64,000 nt of DNA, from assembly GCF_000484635.1 (NCBI RefSeq), contig NZ_AXVM01000002.1, forward strand, positions 434,001 through 498,000, in the 5' to 3' direction. Shown here one piece after another: positions 49,989-57,930 of this stretch; position 1 is the stretch's first letter; every line of letters starts with the position of its first letter. A program made the translations under genes and the position numbers. The notes under the pieces are model-generated. The model made no database searches. It saw only the letters and a list, made by a program, of their open reading frames with translations, and had not been told where the DNA came from. The stretch comes from Comamonas badia DSM 17552. Lineage in GTDB: Bacteria; Pseudomonadota; Gammaproteobacteria; Burkholderiales; Burkholderiaceae_C.

Positions 49989-52133
49989 ATGAACCGAATC
50001 GACCCTGCCCTGCTCACGACGCCGCAAAAGCCCTTTTCTCTCGCTCGGCGCTTTGAGCTGAGGACCGACAGCCCGGAAGATTTCCGCCAGCGGCTGCGCC
50101 ACTATTTCACGCAGACTTTTGACTGCACTGAATCGCTTTTCCGCACCCTGGCCTGCGAAGACGCCTGGTATCAGCGGCCGATCACGCTGCGCCATCCGCT
50201 GATTTTCTATTACGGCCATGTGGCCACGTTCTTCACCAACAAGCTGCTGCTCACGCGCATGATCAGCGAGCGCATCGATCCGCACCTTGAATCCATCTTC
50301 GCCGTCGGCGTGGACGAGATGAGCTGGGATGACCTGAACGATGCCCACTACGACTGGCCCAGCATCGCCCGGGTGCAGGACTACCGCAACAAGGTACGGG
50401 CGATGGTTCTGAACCTCATTGATCACGCGCCGCTCACCCTGCCGGTGAACTGGGAAAACCCGTGGTGGGCAATCGTGATGGGGGTGGAGCATGAGCGCAT
50501 CCATATAGAAACCTCCTCCGTGCTGATGCGCCAGCATCGCCTGGACCGGGTGCGGCCGCAGGCGGACTGGCCCGTCTGCAGCGATGGCGGCAAGGCGCCG
50601 CACAACACCCTGGTCGATATTGCCCAGGGGCATGTACGGCTGGGCAAGCCGTTTGACAGCCCGCGTTACGGCTGGGACAACGAATACGGCCGCCACGAGG
50701 CCGACGTGCCGGCCTTCCAGGCCAGCCGCCTGCTGGTGAGCAACGGCGAATTCCTGGCCTTCGTGCAAGCCGGCGGCTACGCCAGCGATGATTGCTGGGA
50801 CGATGAGGGGCAGCGCTGGCGCGACTTTGCCAAGGCCACGCACCCCACCTTCTGGGTACCGGATGGCGAGCATTGGCGGCTGCGCCTGCTGGCGCAGGAA
50901 ATCCCCATGCCGTGGAACTGGCCGGTGGAAGTCAACTGCCTGGAAGCACGCGCCTTCTGCCGCTGGAAGGCGGCCGAAACCGGCCAGAGCGTGCGTCTGC
51001 CCACGGAGGACGAATGGCACCGCATCCTGGCGACGAGCGAATGGGAGCCGCCCTCGGCACAACCGGCCGATGCCAATCTCTACCTCGAACACTGGGCCTC
51101 TCCCTGTCCCGTGGATCGCTTCGAGCATGGGCCGCTCTGCGATGCCGTCGGCAACGTGTGGCAGTGGACCGAAACACCGACTTACCCGTTCGAAGGCTTC
51201 AAGACCCATCCGATCTATGACGATTTCACCACGCCCACGTTTGACGACCGGCACAACCTGATCAAGGGCGGCTCCTGGATTTCGGCCGGCAACGAGGCCG
51301 AGCCCGAATCACGCTACGCCTTCAGGCGCCATTTCTTCCAGCACGCCGGTTTTCGCTACGTGGTGGCGGACGCTCCCGTCGTTCCGCTGGCATCGCTTTA
51401 TGAAACCGATGATCTGGTGACCCAGTACATGGAATTCCATTTTGGCGCCGAGTATTGGGGCGTACCCAACTTCCCCAAGGCGCTGGCGCAAATCGCCATC
51501 GAGGCCACAGGCGCGGGAGCGCACCGCCGCGCCCTGGATCTGGGCTGCGCCGTAGGGCGCGCCACCTTCGAGCTTGCCCGGCACTTCGATGGCGTCGTGG
51601 GCATGGATTTCTCGGCCCGCTTCATCGACCAGGGCGTGGCGCTGGCACGCGGCGACACCGTGCGCTACACCGCGACGGAAGAAGGTGATCTGGTGGAATA
51701 CAAGGCGGCAAACCTTGCCGACCTGGGCCTTGCGGACACGGCCGCCCGCGTGCAGTTCTGGCAAGGCGACGCCTGCAATCTGAAGCCGCAGTTTTCCGGC
51801 TACGACCTGATCCTTGCGGCCAATCTGATCGACAGGCTCTACGAGCCCGCGCACTTCCTGCAGATGATCCATGAGCGCCTGAACGTCGGCGGCATCCTCA
51901 TGATTACCTCGCCCTACACCTGGCTCACCGAACACACGCCGCGCGAGAAATGGCTGGGCGGCTTCAAGAAGGATGGCGAGAGCTGGCGCACGCTCGATGC
52001 CCTCAAGCTCTCGCTGGGCGCGCACTTCGTGCTGCAGGGCGAACCGCGGGACGTGCCCTTCGTCATCCGCGAAACCAGGCGCAAATTTCAGCACACGCTC
52101 GCGCAGGCAACGATCTGGAAACGCGTGCGCTGA
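49989..52133 (+). CDS. ovoA: OvoA: 5-histidylcysteine sulfoxide synthase / 4-mercaptohistidine N-methyltransferase
   Basis: 714 residues in three parts: a DinB-like iron-binding domain with GVEHERIHIETS (near 163-174), an FGE-sulfatase-like domain (VRLPTEDEWHRILATSEW, GNVWQWTETPTYPFEGF, IKGGSWISAGNEAE) and a C-terminal SAM methyltransferase (LDLGCAVGRATFEL near 515). Joins cysteine sulfur to histidine C5 and methylates the product toward ovothiol A. It heads a same-strand trio with an ADP-ribosylglycohydrolase-like gene (101-nt gap) and an FAD oxidoreductase. Confidence 0.9.
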   Translation: MNRIDPALLTTPQKPFSLARRFELRTDSPEDFRQRLRHYFTQTFDCTESLFRTLACEDAWYQRPITLRHPLIFYYGHVATFFTNKLLLTRMISERIDPHLESIFAVGVDEMSWDDLNDAHYDWPSIARVQDYRNKVRAMVLNLIDHAPLTLPVNWENPWWAIVMGVEHERIHIETSSVLMRQHRLDRVRPQADWPVCSDGGKAPHNTLVDIAQGHVRLGKPFDSPRYGWDNEYGRHEADVPAFQASRLLVSNGEFLAFVQAGGYASDDCWDDEGQRWRDFAKATHPTFWVPDGEHWRLRLLAQEIPMPWNWPVEVNCLEARAFCRWKAAETGQSVRLPTEDEWHRILATSEWEPPSAQPADANLYLEHWASPCPVDRFEHGPLCDAVGNVWQWTETPTYPFEGFKTHPIYDDFTTPTFDDRHNLIKGGSWISAGNEAEPESRYAFRRHFFQHAGFRYVVADAPVVPLASLYETDDLVTQYMEFHFGAEYWGVPNFPKALAQIAIEATGAGAHRRALDLGCAVGRATFELARHFDGVVGMDFSARFIDQGVALARGDTVRYTATEEGDLVEYKAANLADLGLADTAARVQFWQGDACNLKPQFSGYDLILAANLIDRLYEPAHFLQMIHERLNVGGILMITSPYTWLTEHTPREKWLGGFKKDGESWRTLDALKLSLGAHFVLQGEPRDVPFVIRETRRKFQHTLAQATIWKRVR

Positions 52134-52234
52134 AATCCTCGCTGGCAAAGCAGCGAGTAGGGGCTTGAAGACACGCCACTGCGCGCGTCGTCGCATCGTC
52201 CTACCCTGCAGTCAACATTCGGACAGGAACCTTC

Positions 52235-53314
52235 ATGGCGGACCTTGCATTTGAAGACCGCGCCACCGGCGCATTGATCGGTGCCCTCATCGGCGACGCG
52301 CTGGCCGTCGGCCCGCACTGGTATTACAACCTGGACGAACTGCGCACCGCCTACGGCCCGTGGATCAGTGGCTACACCACACCCAAGCCCGGGCGCTACC
52401 ACGAGGGACTCAAGGCCGGCGAATCATCCCAGGCGGGCGTGCTGCTGGAGCTCACCATGCGCTCGCTCGCCGAGCGCGGACAGTACGACGAAGCCGATTT
52501 CTGCCGGCGGCTGGACCACGATTTCTTCCCGCGGATCGACGGCACGCCCAACCATGGACCGGGCGGCTACACCAGCCAGTCCATCCGCGAAACCTACCGG
52601 CTGCGCGTCACGCTGGGCAGACCCTGGGGGCAGACCAGCGGCTGGGCCGACACGACGGAAGCCGCCGAGCGGGTGCTGGCGATCGCCGTGCGCGACGCCA
52701 GGAACGTCGGTGCGCTGGCCGAGCATGTGAGCAGCAATACCGCGCTCACGCAATGCGACGGCGTGGTCGGCGCGATGACGACGGCCTACGGCCTGGCGCT
52801 GGGCCTGCTGGTACAAGGCGAGCGCTTTGACGGGCAGATCACGGACAAGCTGATGCAGCGCGTGCGCGCCGGCGCGCTGCCGTTTCACAGCGTGACCAAG
52901 GAAGGCGAGGACGCCGTGCCTGACGGACCCGAGCGTGCGCGCAAACCCGGGCAGTATCCATCGCCCGATGCGCTCATCGGCATGGGGCAGATAGCAGGTG
53001 CCGCGATCGATCCGGCGGTACGCATAGAGCCCGCGTGGAAGGTATCCGAGGTCTACGGCATGCCTTGCGCGGTGTACCACCAGTTCCCCGCGGCCTACCA
53101 CCTGGCGGCGCGGTTTGCCGATGACTATGAGGCGGCGGTGCTCAACGCCGTCAACGGCGGCGGGCAGAACCAGGCGCGCGCCATCCTCACCGGCGCCCTG
53201 GTGGGCGCGATGGTGGGGGTGAGCGGCATCCCCAAGCGCTTCATCGAAGGTCTGGACCGGCACGAAGAGCGCCTGGCGCTGGCGCAGCGCATCGCAGCCC
53301 AGGCCAATGCCTGA
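52235..53314 (+). CDS. ADP-ribosylglycohydrolase-fold protein with non-canonical metal site
   Basis: 359 residues. The fold is signalled by GALIGALIGDALAVGPHWYY at the start and ARAILTGALVGAMVGVSGIP near the end. In active DraG/ARH enzymes the first region carries TDDT and the last reads VNxGGDxDT, binding two metals. Here the equivalents are AGESSQAG and VNGGGQNQA, so the aspartates are absent. It may hydrolyse another bond or act without catalysis. It lies between ovoA and an FAD oxidoreductase; a link to ovothiol is inferred from position only. Confidence 0.75.
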   Translation: MADLAFEDRATGALIGALIGDALAVGPHWYYNLDELRTAYGPWISGYTTPKPGRYHEGLKAGESSQAGVLLELTMRSLAERGQYDEADFCRRLDHDFFPRIDGTPNHGPGGYTSQSIRETYRLRVTLGRPWGQTSGWADTTEAAERVLAIAVRDARNVGALAEHVSSNTALTQCDGVVGAMTTAYGLALGLLVQGERFDGQITDKLMQRVRAGALPFHSVTKEGEDAVPDGPERARKPGQYPSPDALIGMGQIAGAAIDPAVRIEPAWKVSEVYGMPCAVYHQFPAAYHLAARFADDYEAAVLNAVNGGGQNQARAILTGALVGAMVGVSGIPKRFIEGLDRHEERLALAQRIAAQANA

Positions 53315-53331
53315 AGGCCGGGAGAGCGTCG

Positions 53332-54018
53332 ATGGTCACCGCCTATGACGTACGCCTGCTGCACAAGCAGGAGGTTGCCGAGAACACGCTGGAATTCACG
53401 CTGGAGAAACCCCAGGGGTTCGAGTACCGCGCCGGGCAGTTCGGCGACATGGTGCTGCCCGCCTCCACCGGCCTGACCGAGAGCAACAACAAGCACGGGT
53501 TTTCCTTTGCCAGCGCGCCGTTTGAAGACCGGCTGCGCATGACCACGCTGATGCGCGCGAGCGCCTTCAAGCAGGCGGCGGCCAAGGTGGCCGATGGCAC
53601 CATGGTGCAGCTGTTGGCGCTCTGGGGCGAATTCGTGCTGCACAAGAACCCGGCAACACCCGCCGTGTTTCTCACTTCCGGCATCGGCATCACGCCGGTG
53701 CGCGGCATCATCGCGCAGGCCACGCACGAGAAGGCGCAGCACCGCATCACCCTCGTCTATGTGAACGAGCGACCCGGGCAGGCGGCGTATGACGCCGACT
53801 TCCGCCAGTTCGCCGTACGGAACCCACGCTTCACCTACGCGCCCGTCCTGGCCCCTGCGCTGGATGCCGCCGCGCTGCGCAGGCAGGCCGATGATCTGGC
53901 GCTGGCCCGCGTCTATATCTCCGGGCCGATCGCGACCGTCAACGCGCTGCGGGCCGTCGCGCTGGCGGCAGGCGCGGATGAAGACAATCTCCGCACCGAG
54001 GAATTCGAAGGGTATTGA
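53332..54018 (+). CDS. Ferredoxin-NADP+ reductase-like FAD oxidoreductase
   Basis: 228 residues: FAD-binding beta-barrel (TLEFTLEKPQGFEYRAGQFG, HGFSFASAPFEDRL) and NAD(P)-binding domain (AVFLTSGIGITPVRGIIAQA, YISGPIATVNAL, ending EEFEGY). No iron-sulfur domain, so it is a small flavodoxin/ferredoxin reductase type. It begins 17 nt after the ADP-ribosylglycohydrolase-like gene and is probably cotranscribed with ovoA. It ends one base from a convergent gene. Confidence 0.85.
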   Translation: MVTAYDVRLLHKQEVAENTLEFTLEKPQGFEYRAGQFGDMVLPASTGLTESNNKHGFSFASAPFEDRLRMTTLMRASAFKQAAAKVADGTMVQLLALWGEFVLHKNPATPAVFLTSGIGITPVRGIIAQATHEKAQHRITLVYVNERPGQAAYDADFRQFAVRNPRFTYAPVLAPALDAAALRRQADDLALARVYISGPIATVNALRAVALAAGADEDNLRTEEFEGY

Positions 54019-54019
54019 C

Positions 54020-54553
54020 TCAGAGCAGAACGGGTTCGTCGGGCAGTTCGTTAGCCGTGAATGCGCCAGGCTGGCGTGGAAAGCGCTCGACCAGCAGCGC
54101 GGAGATTTCCTCCAGCGCCTGCGTCAGGCCTTCCTCGAAGCGCCCGGCCTGCAGCGCCGCGCCCAGGCGCTGCACCATCGCATCCCACTGCGCCTGAGTG
54201 ACCTGCGGCGCAAGACCGCGGTCGGCCACCAGCTCGATCGCATGCTCGGCCAGCAGCAGGTAGATCAGCACGCCGTTGTTGCGCTCGGTGTCCCAGACGG
54301 CAAGCCTGGAGAACATCATGAGCGCGCGCTGACGCCGCAGCCGCGCCATGGGCACGCCATGGCGCAGGTGGCGCCAGAGATAGCTCATCGGCAGGCTGCC
54401 TTCCATGCACAGGCGCACCTGCCCCGTGTGCCGCTGTTCGCTGGCCGCGACGCGCGCGCGCAGCCGCTGCAGCGCATCCGCGGGGACGGCGCGGCGCACC
54501 GAGCGCTCATCCATCCACCAATGGCGCCACAGGCGCAGCAGCGTCGTCAGCAT
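54020..54553 (-). CDS. TPM-domain protein
   Basis: 177 residues: DALQRLRARVAASEQRHTGQ begins a TPM domain, continuing with LAVWDTERNNGVLIYLLLAE and HAIELVADRGLAPQVTQAQW. Lacks the signal peptide and Gly-rich tail of its upstream paralogue, so probably cytoplasmic or peripheral. The ATG at 54553 is used; a GTG at 54559 overlapping the previous stop is equally plausible. Last gene of the LemA-TPM-TPM cluster. Confidence 0.82.
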   Translation of the reverse strand: MLTTLLRLWRHWWMDERSVRRAVPADALQRLRARVAASEQRHTGQVRLCMEGSLPMSYLWRHLRHGVPMARLRRQRALMMFSRLAVWDTERNNGVLIYLLLAEHAIELVADRGLAPQVTQAQWDAMVQRLGAALQAGRFEEGLTQALEEISALLVERFPRQPGAFTANELPDEPVLL

Positions 54554-54555
54554 GC

Positions 54556-55464
54556 TCACCAACTCCCGCTGGCGCCGCCGCCGCCGAAATCACCACCGCC
54601 ACCGGAACTGAAGCCCCCGCCGCCGCCCGAGCCTCCTCCGAACCCCCCGCCACCAAAACCGCCATGCCCGCCGTAGCCGCCACGCGATGAGCGCGCAAGC
54701 CCGGGGCTGACGACCGCACTGAAGAGCGCAAACAGCATGGCGCCCAGTCCGACCAGCACGGCCAGCACCAGCCCGATGCCCAGCCAGAGTGCCAGCGCGC
54801 CGGCCCCGGCTCCCAACGCAAGCGATCCCAGATTGCGCCCCAGCACGCCGCGCAGCACGCTGCTGGCGAACGGCACGACAAACAGTCCCAGTACCAGCAG
54901 TTCCACGGGATCGAACGCGATGGACGACGGCGTGGAAGCGCCCCCGCCTGCCACGGGCGGAAGCGCCTCGCCACGGATGCGCGCGGCAAGCTGGTCCACC
55001 GCGCCGTCCAGCCCGGCGGCGTAGTCGCCCCGGCGAAAAGCCGGCGCCATCACCTCGCTGATGATGTGGCTGGCGGCGATATCGGGCACGGCACCCTCCA
55101 GCGTCTTGGCCACCTCGATGCGCACGCGCCTATCGTCCTTGGCCACCACGACGATCAGGCCATCGCCCACATTCCCGCGGCCCATCTTCCACGCATTGCC
55201 GATGCGGTTGGCGTAGGCGGCAATGTCTTCCGGTGCCGTGCCTGGCACCATGAGCAGCACCACCTGCGCGCCCTTGTCGCGCTCCAGGGCAGCGAGCTTG
55301 TGCTCCAGCGCCTCACGCTGCGGCGCACTGAGCGTGCCGGTCTGGTCTATCACATGGCCCGTGAGCAGGGGTACCGGCGGCAGGCCCTGCGCCCAGGAAC
55401 CACAGAGCAAGCCAACCATCAAAAAGATAGCTGTCAGCGCTTTAAGCATAAGCGCCAGAGGCAT
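54556..55464 (-). CDS. YgcG-like TPM-domain protein with Gly-rich tail
   Basis: 302 residues. Signal peptide (about 1-26, ending AQG), TPM domain (HVIDQTGTLSAPQREALEHK, IGNAWKMGRGNVGDGLIVVV, RRVRIEVAKTLEGAVPD), hydrophobic segments and a long Gly/Ser-rich C-terminus ending GASGSW. Such proteins are anchored in the membrane with a periplasmic TPM domain and pair with LemA. The start at 55464 lacks a good ribosome site; the ATG at 55449 is an alternative. Confidence 0.88.
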   Translation of the reverse strand: MPLALMLKALTAIFLMVGLLCGSWAQGLPPVPLLTGHVIDQTGTLSAPQREALEHKLAALERDKGAQVVLLMVPGTAPEDIAAYANRIGNAWKMGRGNVGDGLIVVVAKDDRRVRIEVAKTLEGAVPDIAASHIISEVMAPAFRRGDYAAGLDGAVDQLAARIRGEALPPVAGGGASTPSSIAFDPVELLVLGLFVVPFASSVLRGVLGRNLGSLALGAGAGALALWLGIGLVLAVLVGLGAMLFALFSAVVSPGLARSSRGGYGGHGGFGGGGFGGGSGGGGGFSSGGGGDFGGGGASGSW

Positions 55465-55483
55465 TTTTATCTAAATATTTTGC

Positions 55484-56089
55484 TTACTTGGCCGTACCCG
55501 TGCCAAAGTCCACCCTGGGCGGCTTGCTGATTCCGGCTTCATCCGCGACGCCGAAATTCTCCTTGGGCGCATAGCCAAAGACCTTGGCCGTGAGGTTGGT
55601 CGGGAACTCGCGCGCCAGCACGTTGTAGGCCTTCACCGCATCGATATAGCGCCCGCGCGCCACGGCGATCCGGTTTTCCGTGCCCTCCAGCGCCACGCGC
55701 AGATCGGCGAACGCCTTGTTGGCCTTGAGGTCCGGATAGCGCTCCACCGTCACCATCAGGCGGCTGAGGGCGCTGCCCAGCTCACCTTGCGCGGCTTGGT
55801 ATTTCTGGAAGGCCTGCGGGTCGTTCAGCAGTTCGGGCGTCACCTGGATGCTGGTGGCCTTGGCGCGCGCCTCGATGACCCTGGTGAGCGTCTCCTGCTC
55901 GAAATTCGCCTCGCCCTTGACGGTGGCCACCAGGTTGTCGATCAGATCGGCGCGGCGCTGGTACTGGTTGACGACCTCGCTCCAGGACGACTTGGTCGAT
56001 TCATCCAGGCGCTGGAAGTCGTTGTAGCCGCAGCCCATCAGCAGGCTGGCCAGCAGCGCGGCCGCCATCAGTTGAAAAAAGCGCTTCAT
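55484..56089 (-). CDS. LemA family lipoprotein
   Basis: 201 residues. Lipobox LLMGC near 15-20 predicts a lipoprotein. The LemA helical bundle follows: WSEVVNQYQRRADLIDNLVA, TLTRVIEARAKATSIQVTPE, LMVTVERYPDLKANKAFADL, VFGYAPKENFGVADEAG. LemA partners the YgcG-like protein encoded 19 nt downstream; the physiological role is unclear. The ATG at 56089 starts the signal peptide. Confidence 0.9.
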   Translation of the reverse strand: MKRFFQLMAAALLASLLMGCGYNDFQRLDESTKSSWSEVVNQYQRRADLIDNLVATVKGEANFEQETLTRVIEARAKATSIQVTPELLNDPQAFQKYQAAQGELGSALSRLMVTVERYPDLKANKAFADLRVALEGTENRIAVARGRYIDAVKAYNVLAREFPTNLTAKVFGYAPKENFGVADEAGISKPPRVDFGTGTAK

Positions 56090-56115
56090 CACCGTTTCCT
56101 CAAGATCATGGCCAC

Positions 56116-56619
56116 TCAACGCGGCATCGCTTCCTGCACTGCGCCGGCCTGCCAGACACGCCAGCGCAGCTCAAAGCCCTCGGGCACGAACACCACCACC
56201 GGCAGCTTGCTGTTGTAGCGCACCAGCAGCGGCTCGGCCTGCACAAAGCCGGGCCTGGCGCTGCCCGGCGGGCACATCATCATGGTGGAGAGCACGCGGC
56301 CCTGGCTGCCGAACACCCAGTAGGAATAGCCCCAGCCCTGCACCTCACGCGCCTCGAACCGGCCATCCATGCCGCGGCTGTTGCAATCGACCTGCGTGGT
56401 TTTGCCGCCTATCAATTCGAGTTTGTGCTCAGCCTCATCAGGCAGTCGCGGGAGTTCGATAACGTACCGCCGGTGGCCTGCCATCTCGCTGGGAAAGGCC
56501 TTGAGCTCCTTGGCGGCATCCGGATTGGAGGTGTTGGCCATGGGCTGCTGGGCGCAGGCTGCGAGCGCCGCGGCACCCAGCAGCAGCACCAGGCGGCGCT
56601 TTCCGAAATGATTTTTCAT
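56116..56619 (-). CDS. eco: Ecotin-like serine protease inhibitor, predicted lipoprotein
   Basis: 167 residues with the ecotin pattern: RRYVIELPRLPDEAEHKLEL, TTQVDCNSRGM, GWGYSYWVFGSQG, the reactive loop VLSTMMMCPPGS with Met at P1 (STMM in E. coli), and RYNSKLPVVVFVPEGFELRW. Ecotin inhibits trypsin-fold proteases in the periplasm. Unusually the signal peptide ends in LAACAQQ, a lipobox, so this protein is probably lipid-anchored. It lies between lemA and ispF on the same strand. Confidence 0.88.
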   Translation of the reverse strand: MKNHFGKRRLVLLLGAAALAACAQQPMANTSNPDAAKELKAFPSEMAGHRRYVIELPRLPDEAEHKLELIGGKTTQVDCNSRGMDGRFEAREVQGWGYSYWVFGSQGRVLSTMMMCPPGSARPGFVQAEPLLVRYNSKLPVVVFVPEGFELRWRVWQAGAVQEAMPR

Positions 56620-56634
56620 GGGAACGGCACTGTA

Positions 56635-57129
56635 TCAGCCTGCCGCCAGCAGCGCGACGGCGCGCGCCTCCATCGCCAGGCCCTGCCCCACCGGCCCCAG
56701 GCGCTCGGCGGTCTTGGCCTTGACGCTCACGCAGCCCGCTTGCAGCCCCAGCACCTGGGCGATGCACTCGCGCATGGCGACGATATGCGGCGCCAGGCCC
56801 GGCGCCTGGGCGATCACGGTGCTGTCCACGTTGACGATCCGCCAGCCCTCGGCACGCACCGCCTGCGCCGCACCGGCCAGCAGCACGCGCGAATCGGCGC
56901 CCTTCCAGCGCGCATCGGTATCGGGAAAGTGGCTGCCGATGTCGCCCAGCGCCGCGGCGCCGAGCAAGGCATCGGTGATGGCATGCAGCAGCACATCGGC
57001 ATCCGAGTGCCCGAGCAGTCCCGCCACGTGGTCGATGCGCACGCCGCCGATCACCAGCGGCCGGCCGGGTACCAGCGCGTGGATGTCCCAGCCTTCGCCT
57101 ATGCGCAGAGATGTTGCAATTGGATTCAT
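56635..57129 (-). CDS. ispF: 2-C-methyl-D-erythritol 2,4-cyclodiphosphate synthase
   Basis: 164 residues: [20 protein letters not shown] with the D-x-H zinc ligands, [37 protein letters not shown], and C-terminal [11 protein letters not shown]. Forms the cyclodiphosphate in the non-mevalonate isoprenoid pathway. The ATG at 57129 is chosen from the conserved start. ispD lies 105 nt upstream; the gap holds no gene. Confidence 0.94.
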   Translation of the reverse strand: MNPIATSLRIGEGWDIHALVPGRPLVIGGVRIDHVAGLLGHSDADVLLHAITDALLGAAALGDIGSHFPDTDARWKGADSRVLLAGAAQAVRAEGWRIVNVDSTVIAQAPGLAPHIVAMRECIAQVLGLQAGCVSVKAKTAERLGPVGQGLAMEARAVALLAAG

Positions 57130-57234
57130 GTGGGGCTTGGGTGACAAATGACGGAATGACCTCGCTGCGCTCGATGACCCGCCGCTGGCGCGGCCGATGA
57201 CGGCAGGCGGATACCTGGCGCACTGGTCATTTTG

Positions 57235-57930
57235 TCATTGCTGCCGCGCCAGCAGCAGTGCCTGGGCGACGGCGAAATCTTCTGGGTAGGTCACTTTCAG
57301 ATTGAGTGCGCCGCCACGCACCAGCAAGGGTTGGCAGCCTGCCAGTTCCATCGCGCTGGCCTCGTCCGTGATGCCGGCAAAGCCGCCGGCCGCATGGGCT
57401 TGCAGCGCAGCGTGCAGGTGGCCAAGCCGGAACATCTGCGGCGTCTGCGCCAGCCATTTGCCGTCGCGCGCCATGGTCCGAACAGCACGCCCGCCCTGCA
57501 CCACCTTGAGCGTGTCGGGCAGGGGCAGCGCCAGCAACCCGCCTTCATCGCTCTCAAGGCAGGCATCGATCAGCGCATCGACCAGTGCGGGCGTGACGAG
57601 GCAGCGTGCCGCATCGTGCACCAGCACCCACTCCGTATCGGCGGCGCCGCTGGCCCGCAGATGCACGAGACCGTTGAAGACACTCTCGGCACGCGTGGCA
57701 CCGCCACAATGCGCAGCCTCCACACCCGGCTGCGCATCCAGCGTGGCATCGTCCGGCGCCACCACCACCAGCACGCGGCTGATCCGGCCCACCGCCGCCA
57801 GCGCTGCCAGGGTGTGCTGCACCAGCATGCGCCCGGCGAGCGGCTGGTACTGCTTGGGCCGTTGCGCGCCCGCGCGCGCGCCGCTGCCGGCGCAGGGGAC
57901 GAGCGCGATCAGCCGCGGCGCCTCATTCAT
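57235..57930 (-). CDS. ispD: 2-C-methyl-D-erythritol 4-phosphate cytidylyltransferase
   Basis: 231 residues: LIALVPCAGSGARAGAQRPK (CTP-binding loop with the conserved Lys), LVHDAARCLVTPALVDALI, AQTPQMFRLG and NLKVTYPEDFAVAQALL. Second dedicated step of the MEP pathway. The ATG at 57930 overlaps the 3' end of the upstream molybdenum hydroxylase gene by 8 nt. In many relatives ispD and ispF neighbour mfd, as here. Confidence 0.94.
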   Translation of the reverse strand: MNEAPRLIALVPCAGSGARAGAQRPKQYQPLAGRMLVQHTLAALAAVGRISRVLVVVAPDDATLDAQPGVEAAHCGGATRAESVFNGLVHLRASGAADTEWVLVHDAARCLVTPALVDALIDACLESDEGGLLALPLPDTLKVVQGGRAVRTMARDGKWLAQTPQMFRLGHLHAALQAHAAGGFAGITDEASAMELAGCQPLLVRGGALNLKVTYPEDFAVAQALLLARQQ

